Assembly: GCA_947503525.1 (NCBI GenBank)
Contig: CANNEA010000004.1
Location: 124,001-188,000, forward strand
Length of the DNA: 64,000 nt
Direction: 5' to 3'
DNA from: an uncultured Carboxylicivirga sp.
GTDB lineage: Bacteria > Bacteroidota > Bacteroidia > Bacteroidales > Marinilabiliaceae
The first letter of the stretch is position 1; the number at the start of each line of letters is the position of its first letter. The position numbers and the translations under genes were made by a program. This document shows positions 26,156-35,036 of the stretch, piece after piece. The notes under the pieces are model-generated. The model was not told the origin of the DNA, made no database searches, and saw only the letters and a program-made list of their open reading frames with translations.

Positions 26156-27103
26156 TCATCTCCATTCAACAACATGACCTCTCTCCTTCTCTAACATCTC
26201 TTCCGGTACGTTGGAAACAATGGCCTGAGCAAGCCTTTCAAGCAACATTTTCTTATAGAAGGATCGGGAATACACCAAACTCACTTCTCTTACAGGAATC
26301 GGGTTTTCAAACTCAACCACTTGTTTATGCAGCTCAAACGAAAGTTCAGCTGCTGCCAAACCAGGCATTAATGTGTAGCCACCTTCTGCATCTACCATTT
26401 TTCGAATTGTATCTAAGGATCCACTTTCGAAATGAAGTGGTAAATCCTTACGCATCTCATCCTGCACCGCACACAGATTCAAAACCTGCGAACGAAAACA
26501 ATGCCCTTCATCCATCAACCACAAACCATTAGAATCGAGATCTCCAACAGCCAGATTCTTCGATTGATATAAACCATGTTCGGGATGGGCGTAGATTAAA
26601 ATATCTTCATAAAACAAAGGTTTTTCTACAATACCCTTATGTTCAAGCGGTGTAACCAAAATGGCAGCATCCAATAAATCATGCTCCAGAGCATTGATTA
26701 ATTCCTCCGTAATCATCTCCTTAAAAGATAATGATACCAGTGGATTGTCTCTTTTAAAATCTCCCACAAAAAGAGGCAAAAGGTAAGGAGCAAGTGACGG
26801 TATTATACCAATGGTCAACTCCCCCTCTATTCTACCCGATTCTTCAAGTACAATTTCCTCCAGACGATTGTATGCATGTAGGATTTTTCTTGCCTGATCA
26901 ACAATCTTTTGTCCCAACAAAGTTGTTACTATGGGCTGTTTAGTCCGATCAAATATTACAATATCCAATTGCTCTTCAGCCTTTTTCACCTGCATACTTA
27001 ATGTAGGTTGCGTTACAAAACACTTTTCGGCTGCCACAGTAAATTGCTTATAATTATCAACGGCGACTATATATTCTATCTGCTGCAAATTTAAGCCAAG
27101 CAT
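26156..27103 (-). CDS. oxyR: OxyR-type LysR-family peroxide sensor
   Basis: 315 residues. The N-terminal LysR helix-turn-helix reads FTVAAEKCFVTQPTLSMQVK. The effector domain carries GHCFRSQVLNLC with Cys202 and Cys211, the same nine-residue spacing as the Cys199/Cys208 redox pair of E. coli OxyR. Oxidation by hydrogen peroxide forms the disulfide that activates target genes. It diverges from dps, a classic OxyR target, and the shared 114-base region contains an OxyR-like box. Confidence 0.93.
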   Translation of the reverse strand: MLGLNLQQIEYIVAVDNYKQFTVAAEKCFVTQPTLSMQVKKAEEQLDIVIFDRTKQPIVTTLLGQKIVDQARKILHAYNRLEEIVLEESGRIEGELTIGIIPSLAPYLLPLFVGDFKRDNPLVSLSFKEMITEELINALEHDLLDAAILVTPLEHKGIVEKPLFYEDILIYAHPEHGLYQSKNLAVGDLDSNGLWLMDEGHCFRSQVLNLCAVQDEMRKDLPLHFESGSLDTIRKMVDAEGGYTLMPGLAAAELSFELHKQVVEFENPIPVREVSLVYSRSFYKKMLLERLAQAIVSNVPEEMLEKERGHVVEWR

Positions 27104-27119
27104 ATCAAAATCAATTATT

Positions 27120-27155
27120 ATAGTTTACGACTATAAAGATATAATATTTATCTAT
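27120..27155. promoter_or_regulatory. OxyR-like binding site between oxyR and dps
   Basis: ATAG-N7-CTAT (27120-27134) is followed after six bases by ATAA-N7-CTAT (27141-27155). This is close to the tandem ATAG-N7-CTAT layout of OxyR sites, with one base change and one base shorter spacing. It abuts the -33 box of the dps promoter, as expected for an activator. Confidence 0.6.
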
Positions 27156-27186
27156 TTGATTGATATAATACCAATGAATACATTTG
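27155..27186 (+). promoter_or_regulatory. dps promoter
   Basis: TTTG (27155-27158), 20 bases, TACATTTG (27179-27186) match the Bacteroidota promoter consensus perfectly. The dps ATG at 27218 is about 25 bases beyond the expected transcription start. Confidence 0.75.
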
Positions 27187-27217
27187 TATCAGAAAATAAA
27201 TAATAAAACTATACGAT

Positions 27218-27697
27218 ATGCTTACAATGACCGAATTATTAGGATTGAATAAAAAGCAGAGTGAAAACTTAGTTAATGAATTGAATGCATTACTATCGAA
27301 TTATCAACTTTACTATCAAAACCTAAGAGGATTCCATTGGAACGTTAAAGGTGAAAAATTCTTTGAATTACATGTAAAGTTTGAAGAACTATATGATGAT
27401 GCTGTTTTGAAGATAGATGAAATTGCTGAACGAATTTTAACGCTTGGCGGAACGCCAATCCACACTTTTGAGGACTATGTTCAGAAAAGTCAGATTGAAC
27501 AACAAAAGAATGTTTCAAACGGACAAGAATGCATGGAACATACATCAAATAATCTGGCTACCATAGTACGCCTTGAAAAATCCATTCTTCCTCTGGCGCA
27601 AGAAGCTGATGATGAAGGAACAATTACACTATTGAGCGATTATATCAGTCAACAAGAGAAAACAGTTTGGATGTTACAAGCTTGGTTAAGTAAATAA
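27218..27697 (+). CDS. dps: Dps ferritin-like DNA protection protein
   Basis: 159 residues, typical for Dps. The ferroxidase region reads NLRGFHWNVKG, FFELHVKFEELYDDA and KIDEIAERIL, where His, Asp and Glu bind iron between subunits of the dodecamer. It stores iron and consumes hydrogen peroxide, protecting DNA. Regulation by the divergent OxyR is supported by the box and promoter upstream. A second possible start (MTEL, codon 4) would change little. A strong bidirectional terminator follows. Confidence 0.95.
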   Translation: MLTMTELLGLNKKQSENLVNELNALLSNYQLYYQNLRGFHWNVKGEKFFELHVKFEELYDDAVLKIDEIAERILTLGGTPIHTFEDYVQKSQIEQQKNVSNGQECMEHTSNNLATIVRLEKSILPLAQEADDEGTITLLSDYISQQEKTVWMLQAWLSK

Positions 27698-27719
27698 AAA
27701 CCACTAGTTGATCACATAA

Positions 27720-27755
27720 AAAAGTGGCGTCCGAACTTTTTCGGACGTCACTTTT
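27720..27755. terminator. Bidirectional terminator between dps and cobA-hemD
   Basis: A 16-base arm (27720-27735) pairs with 27740-27755 with one wobble around the loop CTTT. The A-run at one end and T-run at the other serve both convergent genes. Confidence 0.85.
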
Positions 27756-27776
27756 CATTTCTATTATCACTCATTA

Positions 27777-29441
27777 CTAACTTGTACTTACTTTTTGCAG
27801 CATCTCTTCAAATAGCGTTTTTGTGTAATCACCTCTTAGCTGCACCTTAAGTTTTGATGGAAAATCACCATAAAACTTGAAAAAGTTCTTTACCGTAGTT
27901 GGCGATGTAAATACAACGCCATAAAACTCATCCAGATTATGACGCACCGCTGTTTTAGGAAGAACATTTTTATATAACTCCAAACGCTGCACTTGATTAC
28001 CCTTCGTTTCAAGTTCATTTCCCAACTTAACAAAGCCATCAACTGCACATGGTAACAAAATGTTTTCTTTAGCCTTTGCTGAATCAACAATGGATTTAAC
28101 TAAGGCCTTAACACTATTCTGATCACTCGATGGAGTAACCCTTAATCCGTATTTTTTTAATTCTGCCGAAGTTGAATTACCAATCGAACTAATATCCGCA
28201 TTATAAATTGCCCTGACATCCTTACCCATAGTAATTAAAGCTTTGAAAAATTCCTTCACTGCATAAGGGCTGGCAAATACAATGCGCTCATATTGTTGAA
28301 GCTTGTCAAGTATAGATAAAGTCTTTTCCTCCAGATTTAGCGATTGCACTGAAATCATTGGATTATGGATTACAATTCCTTTCTTCTTAAAGTCATTAAC
28401 ATCACTACCGGTATACAGCCATTTCTGACCCAAAGATTTTATATCACTTGTTGCAGTATGTCCAACAATAACTAATGAAGGAGCAGGCAAAACATCATCT
28501 TCCTTTTTTAACTGCCCCAAGGTATATCGTTTGATTGCTCTATCGGGTAATGAAGCATTACGAACTGCCGCTACAGGTGTATTGGCCGACCATCCTTCTT
28601 TGATTAATCTTTTTGCCCAGGCCTTCTGCTGCGCTGCGCCCATATAAAAAACTAAAGTATCAGCCTTAGGCAGTTTATTATTGTCGGCATCATGCCCTAA
28701 AGCAAAAGCCACAGAGGTGCTTACTCCACGGGAAGTTAATGGAATAATGGCATCAGATGCTGCAGCAAGTGCCGATGTTACCCCCGGCACAATCTCGGCT
28801 TCTACAAAACGCTGCTTAAGAAAATGATACTCTTCACTTCCTCGTCCGAAAACTAAGGGATCACCACCTTTTATCCTTACAACTTGTTTACCACGAATGG
28901 CTTGTTGATATAAGCGATCATTAATCTCTTCTTGTTTTAAACTATGCTTGCCTTTTCGCTTTCCTACATATATTTTTTCGGAAGTGAATTGATCTATATA
29001 TGAGTTATCAATTAAATCATCATATAAAATAACGTCGGCCTTTTCCAATAATCGCTGGGCCTTAATGGTCAATAAGTCCGGATTGCCCGGTCCGAATCCA
29101 ACAATATGGACCTTCCCGTATTTACTTCGTCTATCAATCGCTGAAAAATCATAAGCATGTTCCTTCAAGGATAAAATAAGATAATTCTCCTGACCATCTT
29201 CACTCCTTAAAATGCAATCCACTTTAATACGCTCAGGCAAATGAAATGCGACTTTGCTTTGAGCAATAAGTACAAAATCAACATCCTCAACAAACAAGAC
29301 CATCAACTCCTTTGTAGACAATTCTTGCCTTTTCTTTTCAAAGTTCCAGTTAATTTCAACCTGCTTATTAAGCACTTTCTCAAACTGCGGCAATACAAAA
29401 TCAAGAACGGGCTCATAGCTTCTAAGGTTTATAATGCTCAT
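27777..29441 (-). CDS. Uroporphyrinogen-III C-methyltransferase / uroporphyrinogen-III synthase fusion with HemC-like N-terminus
   Basis: 554 residues in three parts. Residues 110-345 are the CobA/SUMT methyltransferase (VGFGPGNPDLLTIKA, VVRIKGGDPLVFGRG), which makes precorrin-2 for siroheme. Residues 350-554 resemble HemD (uroporphyrinogen-III synthase). Residues 1-105 look like a decayed HemC domain: STKELMVLFVEDVD and HLPERIKVDCILRSED align with the TKELE...DLPTELPEGL...ERED region of porphobilinogen deaminase but have lost key residues. It is the last gene of the siroheme/sulfite reductase set, supplying the cofactor of CysI. Confidence 0.88.
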   Translation of the reverse strand: MSIINLRSYEPVLDFVLPQFEKVLNKQVEINWNFEKKRQELSTKELMVLFVEDVDFVLIAQSKVAFHLPERIKVDCILRSEDGQENYLILSLKEHAYDFSAIDRRSKYGKVHIVGFGPGNPDLLTIKAQRLLEKADVILYDDLIDNSYIDQFTSEKIYVGKRKGKHSLKQEEINDRLYQQAIRGKQVVRIKGGDPLVFGRGSEEYHFLKQRFVEAEIVPGVTSALAAASDAIIPLTSRGVSTSVAFALGHDADNNKLPKADTLVFYMGAAQQKAWAKRLIKEGWSANTPVAAVRNASLPDRAIKRYTLGQLKKEDDVLPAPSLVIVGHTATSDIKSLGQKWLYTGSDVNDFKKKGIVIHNPMISVQSLNLEEKTLSILDKLQQYERIVFASPYAVKEFFKALITMGKDVRAIYNADISSIGNSTSAELKKYGLRVTPSSDQNSVKALVKSIVDSAKAKENILLPCAVDGFVKLGNELETKGNQVQRLELYKNVLPKTAVRHNLDEFYGVVFTSPTTVKNFFKFYGDFPSKLKVQLRGDYTKTLFEEMLQKVSTS

Positions 29442-29462
29442 GCCTTAATGTTTTCAGGTGGA

Positions 29463-29957
29463 TTAGTAAAAATCATCGCAACGCGATTCTTCCTTAGATT
29501 TCACTTCTGGAAATAGTCCGTCTTCGGCAAATTCTCTTACCCTATTACGCCAATTAATAGCCGCATATACATTTTCACCATTTGAACTTACAGCCACTGT
29601 CATGTTATCCTTCTTGTATATAGCCGGCGATATAAAATCACAATTAGCCGGCATATCCACAACATTTACAATACATCTGTAATTCAAAGAATCCGCTCGT
29701 ATCTGACTATTTAATTCGTGATCGTTAGTTGCAGCATATACCAATAAGTGCCCCTTCAAATCATCAGGTTCATAAGCCTTCTCTACTATTTCTATAAATC
29801 CTCGCTCTCGTATTTCATCTACAACCTCCAAAGCGATAATCTTAATATTTCTGGTAAATTTCTCAAGTGACTCAATTTTATGAATAGCCACCTTACCTCC
29901 ACCTATTATCAGAATGGATTCTCTTTCTATATCTATTGAAATCGGTAAAAAATTCAT
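29463..29957 (-). CDS. Precorrin-2 dehydrogenase / sirohydrochlorin ferrochelatase (Met8/CysG N-terminal type)
   Basis: 164 residues of the short Met8-like form, without a methyltransferase domain. The NAD-binding loop is ILIIGGGKVAIHKIESL, followed by VYAATNDHELNSQI and NVVDMPANCDFISPAI, both family motifs. It oxidises precorrin-2 to sirohydrochlorin and may insert iron. The methyltransferase step is supplied by the next gene, 21 bases downstream. It lies in the same direction as cysI and DUF2061. Confidence 0.9.
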   Translation of the reverse strand: MNFLPISIDIERESILIIGGGKVAIHKIESLEKFTRNIKIIALEVVDEIRERGFIEIVEKAYEPDDLKGHLLVYAATNDHELNSQIRADSLNYRCIVNVVDMPANCDFISPAIYKKDNMTVAVSSNGENVYAAINWRNRVREFAEDGLFPEVKSKEESRCDDFY

Positions 29958-29996
29958 AATCTTCTTATTTAGACATTAATTATAGTTGCATCAGAA

Positions 29997-30227
29997 TTAA
30001 ATATGATATTCTGGTCCTGATACTTTTTCTTTTCCAATCTTCAGTTTATTCCAAACCCGCTCGTGCAAATAGTAGAGTAATAATTTTGTAAATACCTCCA
30101 CTGCACTAATTGATGCAGCTATTCCTACCTTACCAGTAACCACATACGATACAATAAAAGTATCTATGGTTCCGGTCACTCTCCACGAAATAGTTTTAAT
30201 GATGCTCCGATATCTTTTTTCTTTCAT
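29997..30227 (-). CDS. DUF2061 small membrane protein
   Basis: 76 residues with two hydrophobic segments. It fits DUF2061: ISWRVTGTIDTFIVSYVVTG and the following VEVFTKLLLYYLHERVW are nearly diagnostic. Members often sit inside sulfate or sulfite assimilation operons, as here between cysI and the met8-like gene (11 bases after cysI). Function is not known; a role in sulfur anion handling at the membrane is only a guess from context. Confidence 0.88.
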   Translation of the reverse strand: MKEKRYRSIIKTISWRVTGTIDTFIVSYVVTGKVGIAASISAVEVFTKLLLYYLHERVWNKLKIGKEKVSGPEYHI

Positions 30228-30238
30228 ATCTCCCTCAT

Positions 30239-31957
30239 TTACCGGATTACCTTTACCACTTTGGGTGCATCAACAATTCCCTGACGTACAATAAAGTCGC
30301 CAAAACGTTCATTTTCCAATCTGCTTTGCGCATATTGTTCGAACAAGGGATCCAGTAATGCAAGGATCTCTTCTTCAGATACCATTTCCTTAAAAATTGA
30401 ATTTAGCCGATTGCCAGAAAAGCCGGCACCCAAATAGAGGTTATACTTTCCTAAGGCACGCCCAACCAATCCGATTTCTCCAAGAAAAGGACGTCCACAA
30501 CCATTTGGACAGCCAGTCATTCGTATTAGGATATCATCATTAGTTAAGCTGTGCTTCTCCAATAAAACATCTAACTTCTCAATAAGTTTAGGCAAATAAC
30601 GTTCAGCTTCGGCAAATGCCATTGTGCAAGTATTCAAAGCAACACAAGCTATGGCATGCTTGCGCAAACCAGACATCTTCTGAGCTGTTCCGATACCATA
30701 TTTATCAAGTAAAGTCTGAATCGTTTTTTTATCCTTGGTAGTAATATTCCCCAAAACCAAGCCTTGATTTCCGGTCAGACGAAAGTCGCAAGCATTTAAA
30801 TCCGCAATTTCACGAAGCCCCTTTTTTAAGCTAAGAGAGGGAGAATCCACAATTCGGCCATGCTCAATAAACAGGCCTACAAACCACTTGCCGCTTGACG
30901 CTTTTTTCCAGCCAAATACATCTCCATTACTATCAAACTGATAAGATTTAGAGGCTTCCAATTCAAACCCCAATCTCTGCTGGAGAAGCTCTACGAATGC
31001 ATCAACACCAATTCGATCGATTGTATACTTCAATCGAGCTAGCTTTCTATTTTCACGATTCCCGTAATCGCGTTGAATCCTTACGATTTCTTCAAGAACC
31101 TGCAATGCCTTTTCTTTCGCGACAAAACCTATTACATCAGCCAGACGCGGATAAGTTTCAGCAACACCATAAGTCTTGCCCATACCACCCCCAACAGCAA
31201 CATTGTATCCCAATAATTTGCCTTTTTCCACGATAGCAATCAGGCCAATATCATTGGCAAAAACATCTGTATCGTTATATGGAGGAACAGCAATCGCTAT
31301 TTTAAATTTTCGTGGCAAATAAGTCTTCCCATATATAGGCTCCTCATCAATCTTTCCCTCGGTCAGTAGTTTTTTATTTAACCAGATCTCGTGATAAGCT
31401 GTAGTCTTTGGCAAAAGATGATCACTGATTGACTGGGCAAATTCAGCTATTTCACCTACAACCGGTGACAAGCCTTCATTGGATGTACTCATCACATTTC
31501 GATTAACATCACCACATGCAGCAATACTGTCTAAAAGAGAATCGTTAATACCTTGCATTGCCTGACGCAGATTCCGCTTTACAATACCATGCAATTGAAA
31601 GGCCTGACGTGTTGTTAGCTTTAAAGTACTATTGCCATACTTATCAGACAATTCGTCAAAAGCCACCCATTGATTTGCAGTGGCTACTCCAGCGGGAACT
31701 CGGGCACGAATCATAAAACTATAAAGTGGTTCTAACTTTTGTCTTTTACGTTCGTCATCTAAATCACGATCAGTTTGCTGGTAACTGCCGTGAAACTTTA
31801 TAAGTTGAGTATCATCAGGAGCAATTGCTCCTGTAATTTCATCTTCAAGGCTTTCAATAAGCGATCCTCGCAAAAAATTACTCTTGGTTTTAATGCCTTC
31901 CACCTCGGAAGGCGGCCATTCAATAACTTGCGGTATATTATTTTTTATTTGAGTCAT
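30239..31957 (-). CDS. cysI: Assimilatory sulfite reductase hemoprotein subunit
   Basis: 572 residues, the usual length of CysI. It reduces sulfite to sulfide at a siroheme coupled to a 4Fe-4S cluster. The cluster cysteines are visible as CVALNTC (C-x5-C) and CPNGC (C-x3-C) in the C-terminal half. Substrate-side motifs include LKLTTRQAFQLHGI and CGDVNRNVM. It receives electrons from CysJ encoded 54 bases upstream, and its cofactor from the met8-like and cobA-hemD genes downstream. Confidence 0.95.
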   Translation of the reverse strand: MTQIKNNIPQVIEWPPSEVEGIKTKSNFLRGSLIESLEDEITGAIAPDDTQLIKFHGSYQQTDRDLDDERKRQKLEPLYSFMIRARVPAGVATANQWVAFDELSDKYGNSTLKLTTRQAFQLHGIVKRNLRQAMQGINDSLLDSIAACGDVNRNVMSTSNEGLSPVVGEIAEFAQSISDHLLPKTTAYHEIWLNKKLLTEGKIDEEPIYGKTYLPRKFKIAIAVPPYNDTDVFANDIGLIAIVEKGKLLGYNVAVGGGMGKTYGVAETYPRLADVIGFVAKEKALQVLEEIVRIQRDYGNRENRKLARLKYTIDRIGVDAFVELLQQRLGFELEASKSYQFDSNGDVFGWKKASSGKWFVGLFIEHGRIVDSPSLSLKKGLREIADLNACDFRLTGNQGLVLGNITTKDKKTIQTLLDKYGIGTAQKMSGLRKHAIACVALNTCTMAFAEAERYLPKLIEKLDVLLEKHSLTNDDILIRMTGCPNGCGRPFLGEIGLVGRALGKYNLYLGAGFSGNRLNSIFKEMVSEEEILALLDPLFEQYAQSRLENERFGDFIVRQGIVDAPKVVKVIR

Positions 31958-32011
31958 CGTAATAAGCTTAATCGTTTAAATAGTGAGTGATAAGAGGGTT
32001 TGGAATAATGC

Positions 32012-33790
32012 TTAATACACATCCTCCTGGTAACGATTACTTTTTCGAAATGCCAATAATTCGTCTTCAGCCTCTTGCTTGCTTAATCCACCTTGCTTTT
32101 GAAAAATCTCTACAAAAGCCTCCCTCACATCTTTGGCCATTTTATCCTTATCGCCACATACATAAATGTATGCTCCATTTTTAATCCAGGAATAAACCTC
32201 AGATGCTTTTTCGGATAATCGATTTTGCACGTATACTTTCTCTTCCTGGTCGCGCGAGAAAGCAATATCAATGTTATTCAATATTCCGTTTTTACGGAAC
32301 TTCAACCATTCGGATTGATAAAGAAAATCAGATTCGAAATGCTGATCACCAAAGAATAGCCAGTTTTGACCTTTCGAGCCACTTTCAGCTCTCTCCTGGA
32401 TAAAAGAGCGAAATGGTGCAATGCCCGTACCCGGCCCAATCATTATTATCGGTTTATCAGTTTCAGGCAATCGAAATCCTTCATTTTGCTTAATCCGAAC
32501 ACCTAACTTCTCTTCCGTAGCAATTCTATCTGCCAAAAATGTGGAACATACGCCTTCGTGCACACGCTCGTTTTTTTCATATCGCACAGCTCCAACAGTC
32601 AAATGAACCTCATCACCTACTTCACTCTGCGATGAAGCAATTGAATAAGCTCTTGGGGGCAATGCACGCAATGAGTCCACCAATTGCTGTGCAGTTAATT
32701 TAAAGCGAAAATCATTAATTAAATCCAATAAATCCCTTCCTTCAAGATACTTATCCAGCTCATCCCTGTTATCAAGGAGTGTGTTTAATACCGGCTCGGT
32801 TACATATGCCGAAAGTTTTTTCATCACCGGAAGGGTAACCAAAGTCAATTCACGATAATGCTGTAGAGCGGTTTTTAGTTCAATCTTTTCACTCTTCAGG
32901 TCAACCAACTCATCCGCATTTAACTCAAGTTTAGAAATAATATCATTCACCAAACTTTCATCATTCACTCCAAATACTTCAAGAGCATCGCCTGGTTGAT
33001 ATTCCAACCCCGAATCTTCCAATGATAATTCAATATGGTAGGTTTCTTTTGCAGAGCCTTTCCCATTTAGCAATACCTTATCGAGCACCTCAGCCTGATA
33101 AATTCCGTTACTACTAACTGTATTAGTTGTAGCCTTTTCAGTTTGATCACTAATATTGCTTTCAGTTGGCTTAAACAACTTTAATGTTTCCCTTGTCACC
33201 TCTTCCAATTGATCCTGAAAATCAACATCCAACAACAAAGGCTCAGATAAAGCTGTGGCACCTCTTTTCTTAAGGCGCTCATGAAAATCAATTCCTGTTT
33301 GACAATAGTTTTTATAGCTACTATCACCTAAGGCAATAACTGAAAAATTTAATCCGCTAAGATTCCCGGCACGTTTGGTATCGATTAAACGGTGTAAATC
33401 TTCTGCTGCTGCAGGCGGCTCACCTTCTCCATGCGTTGATACAATAACAACAAGGTTCTTTTCATCCTTAAGGTTCTTCACCTTATAATCAGCCATGCTT
33501 AACACATTAGCTTTAGCATTTTTAGCCTCAGCCAGCTCAGATAAGTGTTTAGCAATTATTTTAGCATTGCCCGATTGCGAACCGACCAATACTGTAAGTT
33601 CCACATTACTTTCAAGCTGTCTTTGTTCATTAACAAGCTCTCCAGTATCTATATCCTGTCCGTTTAATGCCAGACCCGACAAATAACCGCCCAGCCAAAT
33701 CAATTGATCTTTGCTTAAATCTTTTATTAGATCATTAGCCTTACCCAATAACTGAATGGGTAAAACATCTGTACTATTTGAAATAGACAT
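32012..33790 (-). CDS. cysJ: Sulfite reductase (NADPH) flavoprotein subunit
   Basis: 592 residues. Domain order: flavodoxin (FMN) from about residue 65 (VLVGSQSGNAKIIAKHL, STHGEGEPP), FAD-binding from about 235 (RAYSIASS), and the NADPH part (GPGTGIAPFRSFIQER). It passes electrons from NADPH to CysI. The ATG at 33790 follows a 290-base spacer with paired elements, unlike the tight spacing elsewhere in the locus, which points to separate control of cysJI. Confidence 0.95.
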   Translation of the reverse strand: MSISNSTDVLPIQLLGKANDLIKDLSKDQLIWLGGYLSGLALNGQDIDTGELVNEQRQLESNVELTVLVGSQSGNAKIIAKHLSELAEAKNAKANVLSMADYKVKNLKDEKNLVVIVSTHGEGEPPAAAEDLHRLIDTKRAGNLSGLNFSVIALGDSSYKNYCQTGIDFHERLKKRGATALSEPLLLDVDFQDQLEEVTRETLKLFKPTESNISDQTEKATTNTVSSNGIYQAEVLDKVLLNGKGSAKETYHIELSLEDSGLEYQPGDALEVFGVNDESLVNDIISKLELNADELVDLKSEKIELKTALQHYRELTLVTLPVMKKLSAYVTEPVLNTLLDNRDELDKYLEGRDLLDLINDFRFKLTAQQLVDSLRALPPRAYSIASSQSEVGDEVHLTVGAVRYEKNERVHEGVCSTFLADRIATEEKLGVRIKQNEGFRLPETDKPIIMIGPGTGIAPFRSFIQERAESGSKGQNWLFFGDQHFESDFLYQSEWLKFRKNGILNNIDIAFSRDQEEKVYVQNRLSEKASEVYSWIKNGAYIYVCGDKDKMAKDVREAFVEIFQKQGGLSKQEAEDELLAFRKSNRYQEDVY

Positions 33791-33799
33791 ATTCTTTAA

Positions 33800-33924
33800 T
33801 TTTAGGTAATACGATATCAGGACGCTTCTGCGCCTTGCAATAATTCGCTATAAGAAATGAGGTTCGAACAATAATGCCCGAAGCTTTGATAATTACGCCC
33901 GGCAGGGCATTCGCTTACCTAAAA
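33800..33924 (-). promoter_or_regulatory. Candidate structured leader of cysJ
   Basis: On the minus strand TTTTAGGTAA (33924-33915) pairs perfectly with TTACCTAAAA (33809-33800), closing a 125-base domain that ends ten bases before the cysJ ATG. Inside, AATGCCC pairs with GGGCATT, and small GCCC/GGGC and GGCGC/GCGTC hairpins are possible. It matches no riboswitch consensus I know. The same bases also form a 46-codon frame without a normal start. Confidence 0.4.
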
Positions 33925-33989
33925 GAAAAGCCTTATATGGAGAATTAAACAACATGATTAATGGTTTTTATGGTTAATGTTTTGTTCGC

Positions 33990-34070
33990 TACCTTAAGAA
34001 TACTTTGCCTGCCATTTGGTATTAGCATCATAGTTTGTGGTTAACTATTGCGCATAGTAATCTTAAGGTA
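33990..34070 (-). other. Second paired region between cysK and cysJ
   Basis: TACCTTAAG (34070-34062, minus strand) and CTTAAGGTA (33998-33990) are exact complements enclosing 63 bases just after the cysK stop. There is no T-run, so it is not a standard terminator. Confidence 0.35.
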
Positions 34071-34080
34071 GAAAAACTAT

Positions 34081-35004
34081 TTAATCGATATTGAAAGAAC
34101 TTAAGTAACGCTCTCCGGTATCTGGCAATACAACAACAACTCTTTTGCCTGCATTTTCCGGACGTTTGGCTACTTCGATAGCTGCCCAAAGAGCTCCTCC
34201 AGAAGAGTATCCGCAAAGAATACCTTCGGTTTTAGCCGCTTCATTAGCTGTTTCAATGGCATCTTCATTCGATACTTTTATTACTTCATCATACACTTCT
34301 GTATTTAATACACCAGGTACAAATCCGGCTCCAATACCTTGAATTTTATGAGGACCAGGCTGACCACCAGATAAAATTGGAGATGCTTCCGGTTCAACTG
34401 CAACAATCTTAACACCTGGCTTACGTTGTTTTAGTACTTCACCCACACCAGATATAGTTCCACCTGTTCCAATACCTGCAACAAAAACATCAACCTCTCC
34501 ATCTGTATCTTTCCAGATTTCTTCAGCTGTAGTTACTTTATGTATCGCCGGATTTGCAGGATTATCAAACTGCTGCGGTATAAAAGCCTTTGGTAGTTCT
34601 GAAGCAATCTCGCTGGCCTTTGCAATAGCACCTTTCATTCCTTTTTCAGCAGGAGTCAACACCAATTCCGCACCAAATTTCTTAAGCAATTTTCGACGCT
34701 CAATGCTCATACTCTCAGGCATAGTTAATATTAATCGATAACCTTTAACGGCTGCAACAAAAGCCAAACCAACACCTGTATTTCCACTGGTTGGCTCAAC
34801 TAATACGGTATCGGCATCAATCTTACCACTTTTCTCAGCATCAGATATCATTGCAAAAGCAATTCGATCTTTTACAGAACTGGCAGGATTAAAATACTCT
34901 AATTTAGCAACTACTTCGCCCACTGCACCTTCAGCTAATCTATTTAATTTTACAAGAGGTGTACTACCAATTAAGGCAGTAACGTTTTCGGCAATTTTAC
35001 TCAT
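34081..35004 (-). CDS. cysK: Cysteine synthase A (O-acetylserine sulfhydrylase)
   Basis: 307 residues, a PLP enzyme of fold type II. It makes cysteine from O-acetylserine and sulfide. The PLP lysine is in [10 protein letters not shown], the substrate loop is [11 protein letters not shown], and the phosphate-binding glycines lie in [10 protein letters not shown]. It lies 32 bases after the rrf2-type regulator and before cysJI, so sulfide from CysJI is used by its neighbour. Confidence 0.96.
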   Translation of the reverse strand: MSKIAENVTALIGSTPLVKLNRLAEGAVGEVVAKLEYFNPASSVKDRIAFAMISDAEKSGKIDADTVLVEPTSGNTGVGLAFVAAVKGYRLILTMPESMSIERRKLLKKFGAELVLTPAEKGMKGAIAKASEIASELPKAFIPQQFDNPANPAIHKVTTAEEIWKDTDGEVDVFVAGIGTGGTISGVGEVLKQRKPGVKIVAVEPEASPILSGGQPGPHKIQGIGAGFVPGVLNTEVYDEVIKVSNEDAIETANEAAKTEGILCGYSSGGALWAAIEVAKRPENAGKRVVVVLPDTGERYLSSFNID

Positions 35005-35036
35005 GGTTTATTGTTTTTATGGTTTTTATTCTATTT

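Noticed and set aside
33980-34000. Twelve-base match to a conserved 23S rRNA segment (TAAGGTAGCGAA)
   Set aside because: Matches of this length are expected by chance over 64 kb on two strands, and no flanking rRNA similarity exists.
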